From Candidatus Latescibacterota bacterium (GTDB lineage: Bacteria > JAAXHH01 > JACQVL01), in NCBI GenBank assembly GCA_016209865.1, contig JACQVL010000303.1:1-9928 (forward strand): a stretch of DNA of 9,928 bases. The letters are read 5' to 3'. A program made the position numbers and the translations under genes. Under the pieces are notes generated by a model that saw nothing but the letters and a program-made list of their open reading frames with translations, was not told the DNA's origin and searched no databases. How positions within the stretch are numbered: position 1 is the stretch's first letter; each line of letters starts with the position of its first letter. Positions 1 through 5,872 of this stretch are shown here, piece by piece.

Positions 1-11
1 GGTCGGGGAAT

Positions 12-1919
12 CTATTGCCCCCCTCCGCCCCCACCCGCCGCCACGCCGGGAGCTTCCTCGAACATCGACTCGATCTGGAGGAGCCGGCCGTCGGTCGGGA
101 CTTTGAGGGTGAGCGGCTTCGCGTACTCCGGCAGCGGGACGTCTTTCTTGTTGGCGAAGATCGGGTGCCGGCCGTACTTCTTGAACCACTCGACGGTCGT
201 CGCGTTCATGTGCATCTTCTCGACGATGTTCCGCCAGCCGACCCCGGTGTTGTACGCACAGAAGGAGATCTCGCCCATCTGGGTGGCGTACGGGATGATG
301 CACATCTCGGTCCGCCGGAAGTCGTACGTGAACAGATCCTGGAACCACATCCCGGCGATGAACATGATCAGCCAGTCGTCTCCCTTGCGGTTCTCGTTGT
401 CCATCGCGCCGAGCTTCCCGCCGAGCGCCCCGCCGCTCTGCTTGTCGAACTTCCTGATCAGGTCGTAGAGCTTGAACCCTTCCGGCGCCTGCGTCGGGTC
501 GTAGTTGCGGAGGACGCTCAGCCCGACCTGGACCTTCGTCCAGAACGGGCTCCGGGCGGCGTCGACGATCTTCTTGGCGTCCGTGAGCAGCCGCTCCAGG
601 TTGAGGAACTGCGGCAGGGGCGCCCACTTCTTCGTCCGCTTGTTGACCATCAACGCAGTGGAAATCCCGCAGTTCGGGTGGCATCCGCACTTCATCGTCC
701 CCCATTCCGCTCCCGGCCCCTTCAACAGGTCGGTCATGTCGGAGATCGGGCCGACGGCCGAGATGGGGAACCAGTCACGCAGCGGCTCGGTCACCCCGGT
801 CTGGTTTTTCACGTCATGGGCCAGGTGGGAGAGGGTGTACCGGTGCTGGGCCCGGGTCTCGTCGTCGATGTCCTCGTCCCGCCCGGTGAACGACACCGGC
901 TGGAACGCGATGAAGCTGATCTTGTCCGCGTTCTCGATGGCGAACTTGATGACCGGCCCGACCTGATGGTCGTTGATCGTCTTCACGATCGTCACCACCA
1001 AGACGACATCGATGCCCGCCTCGTACAGGTTCTGGATCGCCCGGAGTTTGACGTCGAACAGGTTGCTGATCTTCCGGTGGGCATGGTTTTGGTTGCCGAC
1101 CCCGTCGAACTGGAGGTAGGCCAAGCGCATGCCCGCTTCCCGCGCTTTCTTCGCAAAATCCGGCTCCTGGGCGAACCGGATGCCGTTCGTCGCCGCCTGC
1201 ACGCTGAAGTACCCGACGTCCTTCGCGTACTTCACTGCATCCAGGAAGATCGGGGAGATCGTCGGTTCCCCGCCGGAGAACTGGACGGAGAGTTGTCGTT
1301 TCGGTTTGATCGTGATCGCGTCGTCGAGGAGTTTCTTCACATCCTCGAACGTCAACTCGTGCACGTACCCCACCTGGTTGGCGTCCATAAAGCACGGGTC
1401 GCACATCATGTTGCACCGGTTGGTCAGGTCGATCGTCAAGACCGACCCGCGGCCGTACTGGATGGACGACGTGCCGTGGTTGTGGAGGTCGGTGACCGCT
1501 TTGAAGTCACGCCCCGGGTAGAGGCGTTCGATCCGCGCCAGCCACTTGGGGTCGATGGCCAGGATGTCCTCGAACGTCCCGTGGGTCGGACAGGTCTTCC
1601 GCATGATGATCTTGCCGTCTTCCTCTAAGATCATCGCCTTGATCTCGCCCGGATGGCCGTGGATGAGGACGTCCAGGTCTTCCTCGCCGTTCAGGATGTT
1701 CTCACGGGTCTCTTTGACGCACTTCGGACAGAGAGAGTCCGTCTGGCGGGGCCAGCCGAGGGTAGGGAAACTCCGCTCCTGGCTCTTCAACAGGGGGGCC
1801 GGCGCCCATTTCGGTTGGAACATCTTGCCCTGGAACCGTTGATTGACGGACTGAAAGATCGGCCAGGCGGCCGACGCCGCTTTGGTCAGCGCCAGTTCCA
1901 TCGTCTTGGTCAAATCCAT
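12..1919 (-). CDS. Radical SAM protein, COG1964/MJ0619 (tetraether synthase-like) type
   Basis: This is a 635-residue radical SAM enzyme. The SAM-binding [4Fe-4S] motif CxxxCxxC is C169/C173/C176, and the SAM-contacting GGEP is at about 216-219. Before the core lies a metal-binding-like segment with C64, C67 and C110 (CPKC and CPTH). After it come further cysteine groups, C411/C413/C417 and C540/C554, suggesting auxiliary iron-sulfur clusters. A cysteine-rich N-terminal module plus a radical SAM core with C-terminal cysteines is the layout I associate with COG1964, which includes MJ0619, first described as a pterin-related methylase and later linked to tetraether lipid synthases. No B12-binding domain or membrane segment is evident. 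The substrate cannot be read from sequence; joining or modifying lipid chains is one possibility. The protein ends in a low-complexity Gly-rich tail (about 629-634). The ATG start is supported by a very strong Shine-Dalgarno. The gene lies 134 bp downstream of ccmF in the same direction. Radical SAM membership is certain; the subfamily is probable. Confidence 0.9.
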   Translation of the reverse strand: MDLTKTMELALTKAASAAWPIFQSVNQRFQGKMFQPKWAPAPLLKSQERSFPTLGWPRQTDSLCPKCVKETRENILNGEEDLDVLIHGHPGEIKAMILEEDGKIIMRKTCPTHGTFEDILAIDPKWLARIERLYPGRDFKAVTDLHNHGTSSIQYGRGSVLTIDLTNRCNMMCDPCFMDANQVGYVHELTFEDVKKLLDDAITIKPKRQLSVQFSGGEPTISPIFLDAVKYAKDVGYFSVQAATNGIRFAQEPDFAKKAREAGMRLAYLQFDGVGNQNHAHRKISNLFDVKLRAIQNLYEAGIDVVLVVTIVKTINDHQVGPVIKFAIENADKISFIAFQPVSFTGRDEDIDDETRAQHRYTLSHLAHDVKNQTGVTEPLRDWFPISAVGPISDMTDLLKGPGAEWGTMKCGCHPNCGISTALMVNKRTKKWAPLPQFLNLERLLTDAKKIVDAARSPFWTKVQVGLSVLRNYDPTQAPEGFKLYDLIRKFDKQSGGALGGKLGAMDNENRKGDDWLIMFIAGMWFQDLFTYDFRRTEMCIIPYATQMGEISFCAYNTGVGWRNIVEKMHMNATTVEWFKKYGRHPIFANKKDVPLPEYAKPLTLKVPTDGRLLQIESMFEEAPGVAAGGGGGGQ

Positions 1920-1922
1920 ACG

Positions 1923-1932
1923 CCTCCTCCTT
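1923..1932 (-). promoter_or_regulatory. Strong ribosome binding site of the radical SAM gene
   Basis: The minus strand reads AAGGAGGAGG, then CGT, then ATG. This near-perfect anti-16S match fixes the start at 1919. It is the strongest ribosome binding site in the window; the kinase gene has no obvious one. I could not identify a convincing promoter between the preceding hairpin and this site. Confidence 0.8.
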
Positions 1933-1990
1933 CTATGAGGAAAGGGTCATGGACCCAATATGTATGTACGGTGGTCATGATCCGACGCGG

Positions 1991-2033
1991 TGTAGGGGCG
2001 AAGCATTCGCGGGACGAATGCTTCGCCCCTACA
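1991..2033. repeat. Perfect 19-bp inverted repeat between ccmF and the radical SAM gene
   Basis: The arms TGTAGGGGCGAAGCATTCG and their exact complement surround a 5-nt loop, giving a very stable hairpin about 20 nt after the ccmF stop. There is no T-tract on either side, so it is not a classic intrinsic terminator, though it could weaken read-through or protect an mRNA end. Similar GTAGGGGCGAAGC palindromes are, from general knowledge, dispersed intergenic repeats in several bacterial lineages, so a small repeat or MITE-like element is the likelier identity. Confidence 0.7.
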
Positions 2034-2058
2034 TGATACGTTACGATGATACGTTACG
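2033..2058. repeat. 13-bp tandem direct repeat overlapping the ccmF stop codon
   Basis: ATGATACGTTACG occurs twice in tandem (2033-2045 and 2046-2058). The second copy contains the ccmF stop codon (TAA on minus, 2054-2056), and the first abuts the hairpin at 1991-2033. It may be a duplication made when the neighbouring palindrome inserted, since the unit lies on only one side of the palindrome now. Confidence 0.75.
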
Positions 2059-4072
2059 CGCCCACCTGCTGCCCCGCGTGACGCATCGCCCGGTCGGACC
2101 GGCGAGGCGGCCGATCCTCCTGGCTGGTTGACCGGCGTTCGCGCCGGTCCGGGAAGAACACGATCAGCGTGCCGAGGACGATCACCCAGGTGCCGATCCA
2201 GACCCAGTTGACGAGGGGGTTCAGGTACACCTTCAACGTCGCCACATCCCCGCGCTCGTTGAAGTCGGCGAGGACGACGTACAGGTCTTCTCGCAGGGTG
2301 GAGTAGATGGAGACTTCTGTCGTCGTTTCGCCCTGAATCGGGTAGAAGCGCTTCTCCGGCACCATCAGCCCGACCGGCTGTCCCGCAGCGGACAGGAAGA
2401 CCGACGCGATGGTCGAGGTGAATTCTCCGCGCTCCGATTGGGTGAGGTCGTCAAACCGCAGGGTGTAGTCGTTCACCGTCATCGATTCACCTTTGCGCAG
2501 CGTCTTGTCAGTCTCTGTCGTGAACGCCGCCCCGGTGAACCCGGCGAACATCAGGACGATCCCCAGATGCACGATATACCCGCCGTACCGCCGTTTGTAG
2601 CCCCAGATGAGCTTGCCGAAGGCCACCGGGTACGCCTCCCCGTTCGTCGAATGACGGGCCCGCGTCCCCCGGTAGAACTCCGTGCCGAGAGCCCCCACGA
2701 CGAACGCGCACATGCCGAACGAGAGGATGGCGTACACGTGCCGCACCCCGAACCCGATGAGGACGAAGATGGTCACGACGAAGAGGAGGACGGGCACGGT
2801 GAAATGCCGTTTCAGGCTGGCGACGGACGTCTTGCGCCACGCGAAGAGCGGGCCAGCCCCGGTCAGGAACAGGAGAAAGATGCCGAGGGGCACGTTGATC
2901 TGGTTGAAGTAGGGCGCGCTGACCGTGATCTTGACCCCGCGCACCGCCTCGGAGATGACGGGAAAGATCGTCCCCCAGAGCACCGCGAAACACGCCCCCA
3001 CCAGCGCTAAGTTATTGAGAAGGAAGCTGCTTTCCCGTGAGACGAAGGAGTCGAGTTCGCTCTGGGCTTTCAGCGCCTTCCGCCGGCTGAACAGCAGCCA
3101 GAATGACCCCCCCATGCTGAGCGCCACGAACGACGAGAAGAACGGCCCGATGCCCGACTGCGTGAACGAATGGACGGACGAGACGATCCCGCTCCGGGTC
3201 AGGAACGTCCCGAAGATCGACAGGCCGAACGTCATAATAATCAGCGCCATGTTCCAGACCTTGAGCATCCCCTTCTTCTCCTGGATCATCACCGAATGGA
3301 GGAAGGCGGTCACGGTCAGCCAGGGCATCAGCGCCGCGTTCTCGACCGGGTCCCATGCCCAGTACCCGCCCCAGCCGAGCTCGACGTACGCCCATTTCGC
3401 GCCGAGCAGCAGGCCGACCCCTAAGAAGAACCAGGCATACAGCGTCCACCGCCGGACCGTCCGGATCCAGGTGTCCCCCACCTCGCGCGTGATCAGAGCG
3501 GCCATGGCGAACGCGAACGGGATGGCCACCCCCACGTACCCCTGGTAGAGCACCGGCGGATGGATGACCATCAGCGGCATCTGGAGGAGCGGGTTCAGCC
3601 CTTTCCCCTCCGCCGGGGTGAACGGGAGCAGGTCGAACGGGTTGGATACGAACAGGTTGAGAGAGATGAAGAAAAGAACGATCGTCATCAGCACCGCGCA
3701 CACATACGGCATCAGCACCCGGTTGCGCGTCCGGTTCTGGATGAGGACGATCAGGCTGAAGGTGGCTAACAGCCAGCCCCAGAGCAGGAGCGACCCCGCC
3801 TGGCCGGCCCAGAGCGCGGCGAACCGGTAGAAGCCCGGAAGGGTGCGGCTCGTGTACGACGCGACGTACTCGACCTGCAGGTTGCCGATGACGAGGTTAT
3901 AGACGAGCGCGCCGGCCGCCAGGGTTAACAGCCCCCAGACGGCGACCACCCCACGCTCCCCGCTGGCGATCAACCGCTCATTTTGAGACCGCGCCCCGAA
4001 TACCGAGGCCACGATCGCGTACGCGGCGGATAGGAACGCAAGGGTGAGACTGAAATACCCGAGATCAACCAT
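2054..4072 (-). CDS. ccmF: Cytochrome c heme lyase subunit CcmF
   Basis: This is a multi-pass membrane protein of 672 residues from the start chosen here, close to the usual ~650. CcmF works with CcmH/CcmI to attach heme covalently to apocytochromes c on the outer face of the inner membrane (System I). The tryptophan-rich WWD heme-handling motif lies at about 233-241 (GWGGYWAWD), followed by PVEN. The four expected heme-ligand histidines are present: H171 (HPPVLY), H259, H301 and H502, matching E. coli H173, H261, H303 and H491. A large periplasmic loop (about 515-615) precedes the last membrane helix, then a basic, charged tail. The frame stays open another 23 codons upstream, but I start at 4072: it gives the canonical MVDLGYF beginning, has a GAGG ribosome site, and the extra codons would be translated from a dispersed repeat. 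No other ccm gene is in the window. A sigma-54 promoter lies upstream, so expression is probably conditional. Confidence 0.96.
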   Translation of the reverse strand: MVDLGYFSLTLAFLSAAYAIVASVFGARSQNERLIASGERGVVAVWGLLTLAAGALVYNLVIGNLQVEYVASYTSRTLPGFYRFAALWAGQAGSLLLWGWLLATFSLIVLIQNRTRNRVLMPYVCAVLMTIVLFFISLNLFVSNPFDLLPFTPAEGKGLNPLLQMPLMVIHPPVLYQGYVGVAIPFAFAMAALITREVGDTWIRTVRRWTLYAWFFLGVGLLLGAKWAYVELGWGGYWAWDPVENAALMPWLTVTAFLHSVMIQEKKGMLKVWNMALIIMTFGLSIFGTFLTRSGIVSSVHSFTQSGIGPFFSSFVALSMGGSFWLLFSRRKALKAQSELDSFVSRESSFLLNNLALVGACFAVLWGTIFPVISEAVRGVKITVSAPYFNQINVPLGIFLLFLTGAGPLFAWRKTSVASLKRHFTVPVLLFVVTIFVLIGFGVRHVYAILSFGMCAFVVGALGTEFYRGTRARHSTNGEAYPVAFGKLIWGYKRRYGGYIVHLGIVLMFAGFTGAAFTTETDKTLRKGESMTVNDYTLRFDDLTQSERGEFTSTIASVFLSAAGQPVGLMVPEKRFYPIQGETTTEVSIYSTLREDLYVVLADFNERGDVATLKVYLNPLVNWVWIGTWVIVLGTLIVFFPDRRERRSTSQEDRPPRRSDRAMRHAGQQVGA

Positions 4073-4085
4073 GAAGACCTCACAC

Positions 4086-4113
4086 TGGATTCCCGCTTGC
4101 GCGGGTAATGACA
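4086..4113 (-). repeat. dRS3-like palindromic repeat, copy A, in the ccmF leader
   Basis: TGGATTCCCGCTTGCGCGGG then TAATGACA: an imperfect palindrome with ATTCCCGC and GCGGGTAAT arms around a 4-nt loop. One extra T distinguishes it from copy C (9393-9419). It lies 13 nt upstream of the ccmF start, so it would be transcribed as a hairpin just before the ribosome site. The shape resembles the neisserial dRS3 form ATTCCC-N8-GGGAAT; no common origin is claimed. Confidence 0.8.
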
Positions 4114-4186
4114 ACATCGTTAGAACGGCTAAGGCAAGCAATTAGTTTAAATCTATACGCCTTCCCACGTTCGCGCAACCCCAAAA

Positions 4187-4200
4187 TGTGATCTATCACA
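4187..4200. promoter_or_regulatory. Inverted repeat TGTGA-N4-TCACA at the predicted ccmF transcription start
   Basis: TGTGATCTATCACA is a perfect dyad of TGTGAT and ATCACA with a 2-nt spacer. It looks like an E. coli CRP site shortened by 2 bp in the middle, so the normal CRP spacing (TGTGA-N6-TCACA) is not met, and it is not a standard FNR site. The predicted sigma-54 start (about 4195) falls inside it, so a bound protein would more likely repress than activate. Which family binds it is unknown. Confidence 0.5.
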
Positions 4201-4205
4201 CATAG

Positions 4206-4221
4206 TGCAAAATCGGTGCCA
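4206..4221 (-). promoter_or_regulatory. Sigma-54 (RpoN) -24/-12 promoter for ccmF
   Basis: The minus strand reads TGGCAC, five bases (CGATT), then TTGCA: a full match to the RpoN consensus TGGCAC-N5-TTGCA, including the GG and GC dinucleotides at the correct spacing. Transcription would begin near 4195 and give a leader of about 123 nt before ccmF. Sigma-54 polymerase needs an AAA+ activator, and one is encoded immediately upstream on the same strand. Confidence 0.85.
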
Positions 4222-4446
4222 GAGCCGGAGCCTGGCCGGGGGTCGGCTCCTCCTGCCGCGACGAATATTACATAAGTATCTGAAAAATTGATATTAATGC
4301 TCTATTTCCCGTTCTCGTTTCTGGACTCAGAGAGGACGCATCCGGCCCGTCATCAATCAGACCGCTGTCAAATTTTTATCGATCGGACCAAGAAGTCTTC
4401 GCCTCAACGCTGTTCAACCTCATGGAGGAGTGAAGACTTGCACGGC
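4222..4446. other. Gene-free spacer between activator-site dyads and sigma-54 promoter
   Basis: I see no credible gene here. Next to the promoter is a short GC-rich dyad (GAGCCG 4222-4227 with CGGCTC 4244-4249). From 4260 to 4320 the DNA becomes markedly AT-rich compared with the genes, including an IHF-like near-match. A single half-site TGTCAAAT (4366-4373) repeats half of the downstream dyads. A loose 8-bp inverted repeat (AAGTCTTC 4393-4400 with GAAGACTT 4432-4439) is also present. The layout suits the looping DNA between an enhancer and a sigma-54 promoter. Confidence 0.5.
4281..4293 (-). promoter_or_regulatory. Possible IHF binding site
   Basis: The minus strand reads TATCAATTTTTCA, which meets WATCAA-N4-TTR at all defined positions but one, inside an AT-rich tract. 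It lies between the putative activator sites and the promoter, where IHF often bends DNA at sigma-54 promoters. The consensus is loose, so chance occurrence is possible. Confidence 0.35.
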
Positions 4447-4483
4447 CGTCGAATATTGGACAGCCCCTGTCAAATATTCGACA
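4447..4483. promoter_or_regulatory. Paired 16-bp dyads, candidate upstream activating sequences
   Basis: Two related dyads occur in tandem: CGTCGAATATTGGACA (4447-4462) and TGTCAAATATTCGACA (4468-4483), both of the form YGTC-N-AATATT-N-GACA. Their centres (4454.5 and 4475.5) are 21 bp apart, about two helical turns, so two activator dimers would sit on the same DNA face. Together they also form one larger inverted repeat (16-bp arms, one mismatch, 3-bp spacer). They begin 4 bp after the activator gene's stop codon and lie about 260-280 bp upstream of the predicted ccmF transcription start. A transcription terminator for the regulator gene is the alternative, but no T-tract follows the hairpin on the minus strand. 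Confidence 0.6.
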
Positions 4484-4486
4484 CCC

Positions 4487-5872
4487 TCACTCCCCTGGCT
4501 TTATCCCATACTTTTTCAGCCGGTAGAGCAAGTTCTGCCGGGGAATGCCTAAGAACCGGGCAGCCTGGCTCCGGTTGCCGTGGTGCAGGTCAAGGGCGTG
4601 CTCAATGAGCCGGCGGTTGAGGTGTTCCAGGACGTTCCCTCCGGCCGGCATGTTGAGGGTCAGCAAGTCGTCGGAGGAGGAGATCGACGGGCGCGGCTGT
4701 GACTGGATGAACGAGAGGTGTTCCGTGTGGACGACCAGGCTGTCCTCGACTAAGGCCACCCGTTCGATCGCGTTCTTCAGCTCGCGGACGTTCCCCCGCC
4801 AGGGGTGGCTGAGGAGCAGGCGTTCGGCCTCCGAGGTGAACCCGGTGAACGTTTTGTTGAACCGCTCCCCGAACTGCGCTAAGAACGCCCGGCTGAGGAG
4901 GAGGACGTCCTCCCCGCGCTCCCGGAGGGGCGGCATGACGATCCGGGCGACGTTCAAGCGGTAGTAGAGGTCTTCCCGGAACTGCCGCGATTCCACCGCG
5001 CGTTGCAGGTTGCGGTTGGTCGTGGCCACGATGCGGACGTCGATCGTCCGCTTCGTCGTCCCTCCCACCTGGTAGAGCGCCCGCTCCTCGATCACCCGGA
5101 GCAGGGTCACCTGCGTGGGCAGGGGGAGTTCGGCCACTTCGTCTAAGAGCAGCGTCCCGCCGTCGGCCAGCTCGAACTTGCCCTTCTTCCCCTTCGGCAG
5201 TCCGCCCGTGAACGTCCCGCGCTCGTAGCCGAACAGCTCGACCTCCAACAGGTCTTTCGCGATCGCCCCGCAGTTGATCGTGATAAACGGCCCCGACGCC
5301 CGTGGGCTCTGGTAATGGATAGCGCGAGCAACCAGTTCCTTCCCCGTCCCGCTCTCCCCCTCGATCAGCACCGTCGTGTTCTCGCTCTTCACGATCTTGC
5401 CGATCAGCTCCAGAATCCGTTTGATGGGCGGGCTCTCTCCGATGATCCGGAGCTCATGGTACTGCTCGATCCGCTCCGACTGGAGTTGCTTCACCTGGCG
5501 CGTCAGCCGGACGGTTTGCAGTCCTCTCTCGATCGTCAGCTCCAGTTCGTCTAAATCGAGCGGCTTGACTAAGTAATCGAACGCCCCGTCCTTCATCGCC
5601 TCGACCACATGACGGACCTTCTCGTGCGCGGTAATCATCAGGACGACGATGTCCGGGTCGTGCCGTTTGATCTGCCGGAGCGTCTCCAGTCCATTCATGC
5701 CGGGGAGGGCGATGTCCAGCAGTACCAGGTCGGGTGCCCGCTCCCTGACGAGCGCAATCCCCTCCTCCCCGCTGCTGGCTAAGATCGTCTCGTACTGGCT
5801 CGACAGGACGGTGTTGAGCGACTGGAGGAGCGACGGCTCGTCGTCGATGATGAGGATTTTGGGGGGTCTCAT
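4487..5872 (-). CDS. NtrC-family sigma-54-dependent response regulator
   Basis: This is a 461-residue activator with three parts. The receiver domain (about 4-120) has acidic-pocket D10/D11, phospho-acceptor D53, T81 and K103. The AAA+ sigma-54 activation domain (about 143-370) has Walker A GESGTGKE (172-179), Walker B LLLDE ending D244/E245, and likely arginine fingers R299 and R305. A Fis-type helix-turn-helix closes the protein (about 415-458). When phosphorylated, such proteins oligomerise on distant sites and use ATP to open sigma-54 polymerase complexes. The sigma-54 contact loop, normally GAFTGA, reads GTFTGG (219-224). The ATG overlaps the kinase stop codon (ATGA), so translation is probably coupled; no separate ribosome site is obvious. 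The likely target is ccmF. The signal sensed is unknown, so no gene symbol is given. Confidence 0.95.
   Translation of the reverse strand: MRPPKILIIDDEPSLLQSLNTVLSSQYETILASSGEEGIALVRERAPDLVLLDIALPGMNGLETLRQIKRHDPDIVVLMITAHEKVRHVVEAMKDGAFDYLVKPLDLDELELTIERGLQTVRLTRQVKQLQSERIEQYHELRIIGESPPIKRILELIGKIVKSENTTVLIEGESGTGKELVARAIHYQSPRASGPFITINCGAIAKDLLEVELFGYERGTFTGGLPKGKKGKFELADGGTLLLDEVAELPLPTQVTLLRVIEERALYQVGGTTKRTIDVRIVATTNRNLQRAVESRQFREDLYYRLNVARIVMPPLRERGEDVLLLSRAFLAQFGERFNKTFTGFTSEAERLLLSHPWRGNVRELKNAIERVALVEDSLVVHTEHLSFIQSQPRPSISSSDDLLTLNMPAGGNVLEHLNRRLIEHALDLHHGNRSQAARFLGIPRQNLLYRLKKYGIKPGE

Noticed and set aside
15-1628. A 537-codon open frame on the plus strand opposite the radical SAM gene
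   Set aside because: It lies wholly antisense to a gene with clear motifs, its product is Arg/Val/Asp-rich without domains, and it has no ribosome site; long antisense frames are expected in GC-rich DNA.
1991-2033. A rho-independent terminator for ccmF
   Set aside because: The stem is strong but no T-tract follows on the minus strand; listed as a repeat with possible terminating effect.
2438-3010. Plus-strand open frame opposite ccmF
   Set aside because: It is antisense to the conserved CcmF coding sequence, with a low-complexity charged product and no domain or ribosome site.
4073-4141. A 23-residue N-terminal extension of CcmF that looks like a signal peptide
   Set aside because: It is encoded largely by the dispersed palindrome (copy A); CcmF normally begins at the MVDLGYF-like position, and a GAGG ribosome site precedes that ATG.
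4187-4200. Calling the dyad a CRP or FNR site
   Set aside because: The spacer is 4 bp for TGTGA/TCACA, not the 6 bp of CRP, and the half-sites are not the TTGAT/ATCAA of FNR; it is kept only as an unassigned operator-like dyad.
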